Shown piece after piece: positions 32,429 to 45,441 of a stretch of 64,000 bases of DNA. The translations under genes were made by a program, and so were the position numbers. Source of the stretch: Ascaphus truei (Eukaryota > Chordata > Amphibia > Anura > Ascaphidae); NCBI GenBank assembly GCA_036426205.1, contig CM071571.1:112733676-112797675 (forward strand), written 5' to 3'. Every line of letters begins with the position of its first letter. Position 1 is the first letter of the stretch. Under the pieces are notes generated by a model that saw only the letters and a program-made list of their open reading frames with translations, was not told the origin of the DNA and did not search any database.

Positions 32429-34534
32429 AGCTTTGCGTTGCAATGGTGATTAATCGCATTGGCGCCAAATGGTTAGTCTAACGATCACATGTTATGTTGG
32501 TTGCCATGGTGCTGTACAGTATATACAAAGATGTTACAAAGCAGAAAATAGCACAAATAATGGAAATGCAATAAGCAAAATTTAGAGTACTGAAAATACA
32601 CAAAAATGGCTTATACTAACAAAAGTATCGTGAAAAAGTGAAAAACAATAGTAGAGACTCAATTCTTAAAGTTACAGTACATAATTTCATTTAAGTGATA
32701 TTTAAATATACCATAACTGGAAATATCACTGTACTGATAGTAGAGTGATTGGGATTTTAATTCATTGCTAGAGTGAGGAAAAATTTGGTTAGGGGGAAAG
32801 AAAGTCTTGCCCCCTAATCTAGAAATTAATATATGGAATGTGGTATAATAAATAAAGGTATTATATTTCCACTTAAAAAAAATTGTCTACATTTAAATCT
32901 TTTGGGAGCATGGTTTACAGTTCAAAAATCCATCTTGACTCTCGCTGGAGTAAGAGGTGTGAAAGGTCATTCCTCCCCCCTCTGCGAAGTCGTGAGACCG
33001 CGTTAATTGCCATGCATCTTACAGCTGAGGGGTTGATTGAATTTCAGAAAATGTTTGGCTACAGGTATCTGGCTATCTCTTCTCTCCCAAAGCTTTTCGT
33101 ATTCTAGATTTCTGTTCAATCATCCGTTCCTGCAAACTCCTGTCAGATTTACCGACACAATAAAAGCGCATGGGCAGATAATGAGATAAATTACAGAAGA
33201 AGAGAAGTATGTGAGGGAATGTAGTGTCTTGTGCCAGAATAGGGATGTACAAAAAAGATTCCTTTAATCAAGCCCGAGCACGTTGGACACCCATGGCAGT
33301 TGAAGCATCATTTATTGGTTGGCACAGATAAACTGGCTGGGACAACTTGCTTTTATTTATCCACTGGATATGGAGAAATTAGTAAGTTTTTTAATTGCTG
33401 TTATTTCTGAGTGCCGTGACGGGAGTTTGAGTAATAGGTAGATTCACAGTGGGGTTTGAATTATGGGGCTGAAAGGCATTGCACTGTTTGGAACTTGTTG
33501 GAACTATAAAACAAATCTGAGCAATTTGATAATGAGGCGGGAAATGTACTATCGGATAGATATAAAATATACATTTAATATGGTTACAAAGCTTTTTCTT
33601 CATTTCCACCCAACCATTTAGAAGGTTAGAGTTGGGAGAGAGAAAGGGTTTTGTGTCTTCACTTACTGTATGCCTTCATTAGGTTAGCTGAACTTTCTCC
33701 ACACTTCAGTTCTGTATACCCTAATGTGGCAACATTTCCCAGAAAGAGTTACGTCAGTTATTACTGTAAGAGATGGATACTGTTTTCTATTAGCAATAAT
33801 CAATCAATTGCCATCTAGATGCTGACACACCCAGTCCACTAGGAGTTTGGATAAGGAGTCAAAAATAGTCAGTCCAATGTACAGTAATTTAATCAAAGGC
33901 ACAATGGCCTAAAATCCAAGTACTTTCTATCTCAAGTTAGAACTTTAGAACTACACTAACAGCGCAAGGAAACAACCAGAGAGAGAAAAAAGAATGTTGG
34001 AAAGAAATGTATGAAAAGCAATCAAACATATACACTAGTCATTACTACATTGTTTTCATCATATTAGTCATGCATATATGCTATAACCCATAATCAATAA
34101 TCAATAATATAATTTTAATAGTTCACTAGAGTTTATTCTTGTTACCTTCTATCAAACTAGAATTTTCCTGTTAGCGATCTTGACCTTGTTTCCTAGATTC
34201 TTCCTTATCTTCTTTATTTTCGCATTTCAATGTCCTACTGAAATATATTGCTACAGACAAAGCGAGGGCCTTCTTAAGTAAACAAATTTAGAACAATCGT
34301 TAGTGTAAGTTATTTACTAAGATATATGTGGTATATCGACTCCCTCCACCAGGTGAGTTAAAATAGCAGGATAGCAGCACAGATGTATGTAGATAAGAAA
34401 TATGTTTAATAAAAAACATACTTGCCTTGCACTCCTTTAGTGAGAATTGTGTACAAGACTATTGGTGCTTAAGTCTGAAAAGGGGCTATGTATACTCAAA
34501 AATTATATGCATGGTCTCATTTCCCCAATAAATG
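32429..34534. other. AT-rich DNA without recognisable features
   Basis: No frame above about 75 codons, no repeat family recognised. Confidence 0.3.
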
Positions 34535-34735
34535 AGGATTGAGGTGATGATGGTGGTGGGAGAGAGGAGGAGGGGGAGATATGCTGATGAGGGGGAGAGA
34601 TGATGAGGAGGATGAGGCGGAGAGATGGGGAGAGGAAGAGATGATGATTATTATAGGGAGGGGGAGAAATGATGATGATGATGAGGGATGAGGAAGCATG
34701 ATGAGAGCAAGGATCCGGGAGAGGATGGAGAGGGA
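34535..34735. repeat. Purine-rich simple-sequence tract (GAT/GAGG)
   Basis: Almost pure A/G/T with repeated gatgatga and gaggaggggg words. It may form triplex or G-rich structures. Open frames here are low-complexity artefacts. Confidence 0.7.
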
Positions 34736-35614
34736 GAAAAAAATTGCAGACAGTATTAATCGGACTGTGGCAGGACGGCCTGAAAGTGAGGTTAGACAAT
34801 AGTCCACATGTGCAGTTTCAGGGTAAACCAAATGTTGAGTTGTTTTATTTCTCAACAACACAAATAAAAATTTGGCTACACTGTCCCTTTAAGGCAAAAC
34901 AAAACTCATAAAAAGAACACCTACTCCCCATAGGGAGAACTTGCTAAACTCTCCAAGCCCTATCTATCGGGCTGGCTGGCTTTGTCCAGTTCCCAACCCC
35001 TAAACATACACCACAATAGTCATGAAACAATATCAAAGTTCTTACTGTGTCTTTGTGTGGGATTCTCTGTCCCTTAGAGAGAGGGTAGGAAATCCATCTG
35101 GGTAGCAGCTTGCACAGCTCTGTAGTCTGAGTCAGCCACCTGCTACTAGCAATAATTAGCCTCCTTATCAAGCTGGTTGTCAGCTGTGTCTGCTTACTTC
35201 CTGATTGCCCAACTATTCTTACTGGGTTAACCTTCTGAGTGCTGAATGAAGGACTCAGATGTATGTTTCCCAGGCATAATTATCATTACCTAAATTCACC
35301 CTGTCACAGGGACCATGAAAAAAATGTTGCCCTGGGCCCGCGCATGTCTAGCTACGCCACAGGTGTACTTTCACAACAGTGTGTATTGTATAAACACCTA
35401 TGTTAATAACAGCACATAAAAAATTCCACTTGTGACCACATTCACATGTCTCAGACAGATCTGAACACTTGCCTTTTGCCATTATCTCTTGGCATACAAT
35501 GCTTCCACAGCAGCCAGGGATTCTGGGTAAAGACATGCAAATGAGCACTCAGTGTGACACTTTTACACAAATCTGAAATAATTGAAAGCATGTATACAGT
35601 GAATTAGCAGGGCT

Positions 35615-35616
<2 letters not shown>
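34736..35616. other. Unclassified repeat-like DNA
   Basis: 34870-35310 has the mixed, C-rich texture of a dispersed repeat and ends ACCCTGTCACAGGG, possibly an element edge. No coding features. Confidence 0.3.

Positions 35617-35655
<39 letters not shown>
35617..35655. repeat. (ATT)n microsatellite
   Basis: About twelve uninterrupted ATT units. Confidence 0.95.
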
Positions 35656-37210
35656 TTTATTTACATTATTTTAATTGAAGTTATTAGCCATTACAAAAAC
35701 AAGAAAAAAACGTGCATTAATATTGCTTCTATCCTTCTCATGCTTAAATGTAATGAAATATTCTGCAAAACTGCAATACACAAGTATCAAAATGTCCATT
35801 AGATCAGCATCAGTTAAAAATGGTGGCAGAATTCAGTGTTTTACAAAGATTTTATCCTAATGACTATTTTTATCTGAGACAAATGTATAATTTTATTATT
35901 ATTATTGCTATTTTATAGTTTTCCCCAAACTTGTAATATGGCATTTAAAGATGTTTGCATGTCTTCCATAACACATGCACATACCTACAGTATTAATAAT
36001 AAAAAAAAAAACATCATGGGAAGAATTCATTTAAATATTTGAAACCTAACACAACAGTCTTCCATAAAGAATTATTGCAATATCCTTCCACAGCTGAAAT
36101 TGCCATTTTCACAGCAATGTGGATTGGATAGCACACACTTTCGTTAAAGCCTGCCATGTGACATTTGAAATTATTTTTGTTACATAAATCCACAGATTTT
36201 GAAGTAATTTAATTCAAAGGCGCTTTTCATGCGGTAGCACAAGTTTGGAGCAAATGCAGCTTACTGAGCAAACTCCTTAGATAAAGAGATTGATGAAGAG
36301 GGTAGGTAGAGATGGATGGATAGTTATATAGAGATAAAGTGTAGAGGATAGACAAATAAAAAGAGGTAGAGAACCATCACTATAGTAATGATATTAAACA
36401 TACCATATATGCCTTTTTTTTTTTTACTGTTTACCTGTTTAAGTTTTAACTGAGGGGCATCCCTCCAAAGATTTAGCTGTCGTTTTGGTGAAACCCACAC
36501 TCAAAAAACTCACTACATACTGTACATGGCTGACGTGTCAATAAGCAGTTTGTTTTCTTCTGCATTCTATAGTGGCACAAAAAAAGGGAAATTAAATTAA
36601 AATTAAATATTGAAATGTATCCAGTAAATGTAGGTAAATAAAAGAAAATAATTGAAAATTACAAAAGCATATATTTAAGTAAATTGTCACATGGTTTCTC
36701 TCTGTACTAATATCTTCAACAAAATATTTCAATTATTACTGTATGCTTTGTTATTATTAGAATGTTGAGAACTTCCCCAGTTAACAGGTGAAGTGAGGAA
36801 AGACACAATCACACTATGATGACATACAGTACAACATGAAAGTTCTAATAGCAACAAAATTAATATCATATGGAGAACATAACTAAAGAAAACTGTTTTT
36901 AATTAGTCAATAATAATTTCTCATCACTGACACAATTATGCTGTCTGATTATTTATATCAAGAAAATGCAAATCAGAATTTAAGGTAATTTTTTATAGAT
37001 TTATTTATAAAATAATGATCAAGAAGTAATAAATTGAGAGTTAACCTGGGCACAGAGTTATGATGACAATACATGGTTACATTCAATGAACAGGGTTATA
37101 CATTATATTTAAATAGATTGCATGAACAGCTAAAGATAAAATATGTTATACAAGTGTATGTAACAGTTACAATCCAAATTAAAATTTGAGAGTTTTAGTT
37201 TTAGTTTTGG
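35656..37210. other. AT-rich DNA without recognisable features
   Basis: Nothing recognised on either strand; a T10-type run near 36414 only. Confidence 0.3.
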
Positions 37211-39880
37211 CCAAGTATTTAATATTTTACTTTATACTTTTCATCATATATGTTTTGTCAATGGGATGTAGCATTGGGCACCCCCTGTCTCTTGTTGTAT
37301 ACAATTGCCATGCTCAGTAGGTCACTGGTTGACATAAATATATATTCATCATCTGGTGGGTGTGGGAGTTTGAGCTAGCTGGGAATGTGTGTTAATCAAT
37401 GTCTGACTGGTAGCAGTCAATTGGAGGCTGTGGCACCTCCCCCCAGAGCTCACTCCTCCTCCTCCTTCACCTTTTTAACTTGGGAGGTCATTTCATTTGC
37501 TTGTCAGGCAACAAGTATCCTATAATGTTCTTTCCCATCTTACAGAGGTATAAAGGAAGGGTTCACAGTGTAGTTGTAGGAGACCTTTCATATTTGGTTA
37601 TACCTGTGGGATGGATGCAGGCTTATGACGGTTTGGCCAAAGAGATTAACTAAATAACCAAATATTTTATTATTATTATTATTGAAGTATTTTACTTTAT
37701 ATACTTTTCATCTATATATGTTTTGTCAATGGGAGGTAGCATTGGGCCACCCCCTGTCTCTGGTGGTTATACAAAGTTGACCTTCCCCCTCGTTCTATAT
37801 CCCCAGGCCATCCATGTGTAAACATATTATGGTAGCCCAACTCTAATACGCCCTTAGGATCTCTTCGCGATCAGTTAGCACGTTTGGCCCGCTAGTGTCG
37901 GGCTCCTCCCGTAGCCGGTTTCGCGTTCTGTCTTATTTTATCTTGTTAGGCCCGGTTAGGGCACCCGCAGGACTACTCACCTTTTTGTACGTCGGTATTA
38001 GGAGGTGCTATGCCCACTATATTCTTTACCGATGGCATTCTTTTTGCGTTCTTCTTTCTGTCTTGCCCCGTAAAAGTATATATTCATCATGTGGTGGGTT
38101 GTGGGGTTTGAGGTAGCTGGGAATGGGTGTTATATCAATGTCTGATGGTAGCAGTCAATTGGAGGGGTGTGGCACCTCCCACCCAGAGCTCATCCTCTCT
38201 CCTTCCACCTTTTTAACTTGGAGGTCATTTCATTTGCTGCAGGAACAAGACCTATAATGGTTTCTTCCCCTTACCAGAGTAAAAGGAAGGGTTCACAGTG
38301 TAGTGTAGTGTAGGACCTTCATTAATTTGGTTATACCTTGGGATTGGTATGCAGGCTTATGACGGTTTGGCCAAAGGATTAACTAAATAACCAAGTATTT
38401 AATATTATTATTATTGAAGTATTTTACTTTATACTTTTCATCATATATGTTTTGTCAATGGGATGTAGCATTGGGCACCCCCTGTCTCTTGTTGTATACA
38501 ATTGCCACGCTCAGTAGCTCTCTGGTTGACGTAAATATATATTCATCATGTGGTGGTTGTGGGAGTTTGAGCTAGCTGGGAATGGGTGTTAATCAATGTC
38601 TGACTGGTAGCAGTCAATTGGAGGCTGTGGCACCTCCCCCCAGAGCTCACTCCTCCTCCTTCACCTTTTTAACTTGGGAGGTCATTTCATTTGCTGCAGG
38701 AACAAGACCTATAATTGTTCTTCCCCTCTTACAGAGGTAAAAGGAAGGGTTCACAGTGTAGTGTAGTGTAGGACCGCATTATTTGGTTATACCTGGGAGT
38801 TGGTATGCAGGCTTATGACGTTTTGGCCAAGGGTTAACTAAATAACCAAGTATTTAATATTATTATTATTGAAGTATTTTACTTTAACTTTTCATCATAT
38901 ATGTTTTGTCAATGGGATGTAGCATTGGGCACCCCCTGTCTCTTGTTGTATACAATTGCCACGCTCAGTAGTCCCTGGTTGACGTAAATATATACATCAT
39001 GTGGTGGTTGTGGGAGTTTGAGCTAGCTGGGAATGTGTTAATCAATGTCTGACTTGGTAGCTCAATTGGAGCTGTGCACCTCCCCCCAGAGCTCACTCCT
39101 CCTCCTTCACCTTTTTAACTTGGCGAGGTCATTTCATTTGCTGCAGGAACAAGACCTATAATTGTTCTTCCCCTCTACAGAGGTAAAAGGAAGGGTTCAC
39201 AGTGTAGTGTAGTGTAGGACCTGCATTAATTTGGTTATACCTTGACGTTGGTATGCAGGCTTATGACGTTTTGGCCAAAGGGTTAACTAAATAACCAAGG
39301 GGCCTATGCAGAGAGCAGCGCTATTTCGAAATTCGCCATTTTTTGGAGAAAATCGCGCAGAAAGCAGCAGAAAATGGCGAGTTCCGAAAAACGCGGCAAT
39401 TTTTCTTTTCTAGTTATAAAACTCGCCTCGCGGCTGGCGAGAACCTCAATCTCGCCAGTTTTAAAAATATCCGTATGCAGAGAGGCGCGAACGGCATCTA
39501 GCGGCTGTTCGCGCCAATAAAATGGCGCGATTGTCTCAGTTTTAACTCGCCAGAAAAAACTGCCGCTCGCGGCCATTGCAAAGGGGAAAAAAAAGCCGCG
39601 AATTTGTTTTAACACATTTCTGAAGCGCGCATCTCGCCAATTTAAACTCGCCACACGCATCCATGTTAAACATAGCAGAATTCGCACTTTTCTGCATATG
39701 GAGATTAAAACTCTCCAAAAAAGCTACTTTTTAATAAATTCGCCAATTTTAAAATTCGCTGCTCTCTGCATAGGCCCCCAAGTATTTAATATTATTATTA
39801 TTGAAGTATTTTACTTTATACTTTTCATCATATATGTTTTGTCAATGGGATGTAGCATTGGGCACCCCCTGTCTCTTGTT
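37211..39880. repeat. Tandem array of ~455-bp units (about 4.5 copies)
   Basis: Unit landmarks recur: TATTGAAGTATTTTACTTTA at 37683, 38411, 38869 and 39802, TTGGGCACCCCCTGTCTC-type blocks, CACCTTTTTAACTTGG, and GGCTTATGACGTTTTGGCC-type ends. Spacings are about 450-460 bp once inserts are removed. The second unit has about 300 bp of different, CpG-containing DNA at roughly 37772-38078. The fourth boundary holds a MITE. Units differ by many small indels. The last unit stops at a LINE end. Confidence 0.8.
39299..39778. mobile_element. Harbinger-type MITE, 480 bp
   Basis: Inverted termini GGGGCCTATGCAGAGAGC and GCTCTCTGCATAGGCCCC, flanked by a 3-bp CAA duplication (39296-39298, 39779-39781). The empty site is seen in neighbouring tandem units (aaccaagtattt). 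Interior has many CTCGCC/GGCGAG words. Same group as the MITE at 18790. Confidence 0.85.
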
Positions 39881-40949
39881 TGAAAAAACTTAGACTGGTT
39901 GCAGTTTTGAGAGACTCCGGTAGATTGTTCCAGTTTTGTGTTGCATGATAAGAGAAGGATGAGCATTTGGATTCTTTGTTGGACCTTGGGAACGTGGTCA
40001 GTCTTTTGGAGTCAGAGCTCAGTGATAAGTGCTGCATGTGGTAGGGGTGAGAAGCTTGTTCAGATACTGCAGGCGGGTAACGTCCCAATAAAGTATTTGA
40101 AGGCAAGACCGGAAAATGTACTTTGTGCTTACACTCAAGTGATGGCCAATCTAGTTATTTGAGCATTTTGCAGTGATGTGTGTTGTAGTTACATTGGAGA
40201 ACAAAGTGGCATATTGATTTGTAGAGGGTGTCTAGTTTGTTAAGGTGGGTCTGGTGTGCTGTACATATACTGTGTCCCCATAGTCTATAATTGGCATTAG
40301 CATCTGCTGTGTATTGCACTTTCTAACCAGCTGGTTTAGGGAATAGTTGTTCCTATAAATTACTGTATACCCAGTTTGGCATAGATTTTGGATGTCAGGG
40401 TATCAATGTGCAACCCAAATCTTAAATGGGGGTCAAACCATATGTCTCTACATTTAAAACTACCATTGTGACAGGGGGTAGAATGATATTATAGTTGGTT
40501 CTGATCTGTACAGTAGCTCTGTCATTAGTGACTTTAGAAATGTAGCCTTGGTCCAAAATAGCATTGCTACAGTTTTGTTAATGTTTAAAAACAGTGTATT
40601 TTGAAAATCCAGTTGTCAAGTCTCGAAAAATCAGATTGAAGTACATGTCCAAGTTCAGAGAGGCTAGGGCAGTGTGCATATACGATTCTGCCATCCACAT
40701 ACAAGTGCATTGAAACTCCCTTACCAGCTGTAGGTAAATCATTGATGAAGACTGAAAAGAGTAGGTGCCCAAGAACAGAGCCTTGTGGGACACAATAGGG
40801 GATATCCAAGGGCTTGGAGTTAGAGCCTGAGAAAGACACATGTTGGTATCTACCTACATGGTGAAACCAGTTTAAAGCATATTCTCTTATTCCAGAGCAC
40901 TGAAGTTGGTTTAGTAAGATAACATAATCAACAGTATTAAAAGCCTTTG
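39881..40949 (-). pseudogene. L2/CR1-type LINE, RT second half and C-terminal region
   Basis: Minus strand reads VPQGSVLGHLLFSVFINDLPT and a YADDT-equivalent degraded to YVDGRIVYA, then a long decayed C-terminal region with phrases such as NYRLWGH and ATSLSFFKQE near 39890-39960. The same family as the LINE at 60.3-62.7 kb. The 5' half is at 45636-46620 because a PLE has inserted. It ends abruptly against the tandem array. Confidence 0.8.
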
Positions 40950-40964
40950 CACTAGTAAATTGTC
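40950..40964. repeat. 15-bp TSD, left copy
   Basis: CACTAGTAAATTGTC here and at 45621-45635 flanks the 4.66 kb PLE insertion. Confidence 0.88.
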
Positions 40965-42427
40965 AAAAGGGATGTAAGTGTGAAGAACACACCAAAAGAT
41001 GCCCACTAGGGCGCACCACAGACCTGAGTTGTATTAAATCATGGTCCTTTAGTACGCAAACATACAACATATACAAATGTATTGGTTCATAATAGTCTAA
41101 ATCACTACATAAATTACTTAAAAATATGAAGCTCCTAGTGCCTCTATGATGCTAGAAACTAGCTCAAAAGATGTGTATCAAATGAGGAGAATATACGCGA
41201 AAGTTAAATGGCTGTAATTCATTCTGCTTTACCCTTCCCAAAGAAAATTCCTCTTGAATGAATCATTTGGGTATGGTATTAATATACCTTTAATTTAACC
41301 CTAAGTTAACAAGAGGTGGTATGTCTGAGGTTGGGTGTTTGGTATAAGGTTAGCTGTTAGACATCTATATATATTGTTAATATAGGTGTACAGAATTATA
41401 GCAGTAAACAATAATGCCGATTGCAATATAGGTATTTGCATGTCTCAATGCTTCATCTTTAATGCAAATTCCCTAAGTGTCTATATCCTTCTATGGTAGT
41501 GTATTAAATCACTAAAGGTTTTATCTAGTTGCTCCGTGTGTCTGGAGTCATCAGTGTATCCTATCAACTATTTGCGCTCTTTATTCCGCAGAGCGAAGAT
41601 GCACTGTGATCCCATCCACTGATTCCTCCAGTGCAGAAGACTGTGCCTCCCAATAGAGCGCTTGCACAGTGGCCTGCCGCCAGATATCACAAATTTGTAC
41701 AGGTAAGTATATAAGCATTAACACTGTATGTCACTATCAGTTATCATTGGCTATCATATAGTACTATAGTTTTACACTTTAATGATGAGTGTAAACATAA
41801 ATGCTTTACATGGCAAGTATCTCTGTACACAATGCAGCTGAAACCATTTTTCTGCATAGTCTGGATCCGTTATGGTGACATTGTGTAGTAAGCTATTATT
41901 ACTCTGAAAGGGTCCCTGATATACAGTGTGTTCTGGGACTCTGATGCCTGTCTGTTATTATTTGAAGAGGCAAACTGAGATGCCAGCAGATGTTAGGTGT
42001 TTGAGTACAGTGATGTAGATCTAACTGTTATAGCATTAGAGCCACTTCAGTTCTTGCGGTCAGGGTGTGAGAAATATCAATGATGGTAAATTTAACCCTT
42101 TATACACTTGACGTCATATGTGGATATAATCACGAACGATGTGCATGGTAGAGCTTTGTTTGATATTGCACCATGCTTCACATCGTGTGTTACCCAGACT
42201 CTTGTGAATTACTGAAATAGTGACTGTATTGAAGTATAGCCGGGCGGTACACCGTCTGTTAAAATACGTGACTCGATACAGTCACGTGGATGTTGCCGCC
42301 TGGGAGATAGTATCCGAAGCTTAGAGACCGGCACGGTTAAACGTATAGTTTCCTCAAGTAGAGGTATTGGAGGCGTTTAGGACAGCTTCATGTTAAAACT
42401 TTAAACTGCACCATGGCAATATAAAAA

Positions 42428-42508
42428 ACCCGACGTGACGTCCTTTTCGTCGCCTACAGCGACTTCTTCTGGGGTGGGCGTAGCCGCGTCTCTGTCGGCC
42501 CCTTTATA
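42428..42508 (-). ncRNA. TATA box plus hammerhead-like motif (site D)
   Basis: Minus strand: TATAAA (42503-42508), CAGAAGA core (42465-42471; U changed to A), A, hairpin GTCGC/GCGAC (42459-42463, 42449-42453), GAAA (42445-42448), then GTC (42432-42434). ACCC before the core (42472-42475) pairs with GGGT after it (42428-42431). Stem III is eroded. Confidence 0.5.
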
Positions 42509-42922
42509 CGCGTTTGTTGCCTTAGCAACCGTGAGACGCTGTTTCAGCATTGCTATGGTGGTGGTGGTGCAGATGTACTGCAGCTTGCAGTATAAGTAAA
42601 AAACTGCGCAAATAGAGGACCACGTCAAATAGCTGACACTGTTGTCATGTATTTGAACATAGAGATTACCAGGAATCCCTTCATAGCTGCAGAAATGTTC
42701 TGAATTTTTTTTTAATTTAGTTATTGTATTATTGTTCTAATCATCTGTGAAATATACACAGTATATATAATTATTTAATAGTAAGAAGCCAAAACTTCAT
42801 GCTCTGTGTTGGACCCATATAGGAATAATGAATGTCTCATGGTTTTTGCAGATGTTCCTATGAAGAGGAAAACTGGTCCAAGATGGTGAGTACACACATA
42901 CTGATGGTGATATCTGTAGTAC

Positions 42923-43452
42923 TTACAGAAAAGATGTATAGACAAAACCTTCATTGAGGCCCACTGGATAATGCGTATTTAATAAATAAATCCACCTTGC
43001 CTCACACTGTAATAATTTCTTGTCCCAATTGCCTTTTCTGATGTGAGTTGCAATATGGTTAATTCCCTGAAAAGTGAGGGTGCTGTTGTCTCCATTATGT
43101 ACATTACGTACATGTCTGGAGACTGGAGTGTCTGTAGCATTGCGGATGGAGCCCAGGTGTTCAAGGACTCTCTTTCTCAGTTCCTGCTTCGTTTTCCCCA
43201 CTTTCTTCAGGCCACAGGAGCAGGTGATCAGGTAAATAACTCCTGTGGTTTTACAGTTAATGAAGGTTTTTATTGGGTATGTCTTAGTTTTCTGTGTGTT
43301 GGTAAATGATCCCTCTTTCATAAACTCACACGCCTTACAATGATGGCACTTGAAAAAACCCTTCATGGACAGCCAAGTTTTCTGTTTTTTATTTCTTGAG
43401 AAGTGGCTGTGCACCAGGTGGTCCTTGATGTTCTTCGATCGTCTCCATACAC
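42923..43452 (-). pseudogene. Inverted 3' copy of PLE GIY-YIG endonuclease
   Basis: Minus strand encodes the Cys cluster CHHCKACEF and the GIY-YIG region (GVIYLITCSCGLKKVGKT, LRKRVLEHLGS), nearly the same as 44920-45441. One codon difference changes KYVGKT to KKVGKT, hitting the YIG tyrosine. The junction with the forward copy is near 43452. Confidence 0.9.
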
Positions 43453-44614
43453 AGACTCATGCTCGAATGTAGCCACTTTCTTTAAACTTGTCTCGAAAGA
43501 TCTGGAAAAATTGAACATCCAGAAGGGTAAAAATAACCTAATATCAAAAGAACAAAAGGCTCTCAATGAACTCAAAAATCAAGAATATATCACCATCAAA
43601 CCGGCGGACAAAGGTGGAAACATTGTGCTTTTGGACACGGAACAATATGTGGCTGAGAACTTAAGACTTCTGGGGGACAAACAGTGTTACAAAGTACTCG
43701 AACGAGACCAGACTGAAGTCTTTCAAAAGAAATTAGAAACCATTTTGACCCATGGCCTTGACATGAAGGTCATTTCAAAACAAGAAAAAGACTTCATGTT
43801 GCAGAACAACCCAGTTACAGCCACCTTTTATAGTATACCAAAAATACACAAGAACAGCATGAAACCACCAGGCCGCCCTATAGTACCGGTTATAGGGTCT
43901 TTGACAGAAAACTCTAGCAAATATGTTGATAAAATCCTGAGAAATTTTGTAAATAGTCTTCCCTCATACGTCCAAGACACCAAGGACGTATTAAAGCCTT
44001 TGGAAGGCATACAAGTAGACAAAAATACATTTCTAGTCAGTTTCGATGTTGAATCACTCTATACGAGTATTCAACACGACATAGGCCTATGGGCTGTGAA
44101 ACACTTTCTATCAACAAGAAGTTTGCTTTACTTTGTGCTATCACTCCTTCAATTTATCCTTGAACACAATTATTTTCTTTTTAACTGTAAATATTACCTG
44201 CAAATACAGGGGACAGCCATGGGCACTACATGTGCTCCTACATACGCTAACCTCTACTTAGGATGGTGGCAAGAGGTTAGCGTATTCTCAGAGGCCATGG
44301 CACAATATACAAACCACATTGACATCTGGCTTCGGTACATAGATGACATTATGCTGCTCTGGACGGGGAGTAGACAGGAACTAGATAACTTTCTAGGTCT
44401 CCTAAACTCCAATAATCACAATCTGAGATTAACCTCAGAGATCAGTAGTTCGAGCATCTCATTTCTGGATCTTACCATCACAAAAACCGAAGAAGGCTAT
44501 TTGTCCACCTGTAACTACAAAAAGGAAACATCTACAAATAGTTACCTTCTGGCTGACAGCCACCATCCGAAACCTCTTATCCGAGGTATACCTACGGGGC
44601 AATACCTACGATAA
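43453..44614 (+). pseudogene. PLE reverse transcriptase, 5'-truncated
   Basis: Starts inside the RT-upstream region (FFKLVSKDLEKLN) and reads ITIKPADKGGNIVLLD, YSIPKIHK with PPGRPIVPVIG, motif A SFDVESLYTS, motif B GTAMGTTCAPTYAN, motif C RYIDDIML (44336-44347) and motif D ISFLDLTIT. The stop at 44612 results from loss of one base after GQYLR. The next frame continues the protein. A different PLE lineage from the element at 11-15 kb. Confidence 0.9.
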
Positions 44615-45441
44615 GAAGAAATTGTTCTGATAAAGAAACATTTAAAACACAAGCAAAGGAAATGAAAAGTAACTTTTTGGCACGTGGATACTCCAACAAC
44701 CAACTTAAAAAGGCCTATCATAGAGCCCTGAATACTCCCAGAGAGAACCTTTTAATGGATAAAGCCATAAGTGAAGTCACTAATGAAATACGATGCATCA
44801 GCACGTATAGCGGCCAGTGGCATGATATCAACCGGATACTCCAAAAACATTGGTCTGTACTTACCAGTGACGAGGACTTGAAAAAAGTCCTGAAACCACA
44901 TCCGTCAATTGTATGGAGACGATCCAAGAACATCAAGGACCACCTGGTGCACAGCCACTTCTCAAGAAATAAAAAACAGAAAACGTGGCTGTCCATGAAG
45001 GGTTTTTTTAAGTGCCATCATTGTAAGGCGTGTGAGTTTATGAAAGAGGGATCTACATTTACCAACACACAGAAAACTAAGACATATCCAATAAAAACCT
45101 TCATTAACTGTAAAACCACAGGAGTTATTTACCTGATCACCTGCTCCTGTGGCTTGAAGTATGTGGGGAAAACGAAGCGGGAACTTAGAAAGAGAGTCCT
45201 TGAACACCTGGGCTCCATCCGCAATGCTACAGACACTCCAGTCTCCAGACATGTACGTAATGTACATAATGCAGACAACAGCACCCTCACTTTTCAGGGA
45301 ATTGACCATATTGCAACTCACATCAGAAAAGGCAATTGGGACAAGAAATTATTACAGTGTGAGGCAAGGTGGATTTATTTATTAATTACGCATTATCCAG
45401 TGGGCCTCAATGAAGGTTTTGTCTATACATCTTTTCTGTAA
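44615..45441 (+). pseudogene. PLE GIY-YIG endonuclease region
   Basis: Continues the RT protein in the shifted frame: thumb-like helical region, CHHCKACEF, then GVIYLITCSCGLKYVGKT and LRKRVLEHLGSIRNATDT, ending LNEGFVYTSFL. The nuclease looks intact. Homology with the inverted copy goes on to about 45567 and then stops, so the 3' end is truncated. Confidence 0.9.
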
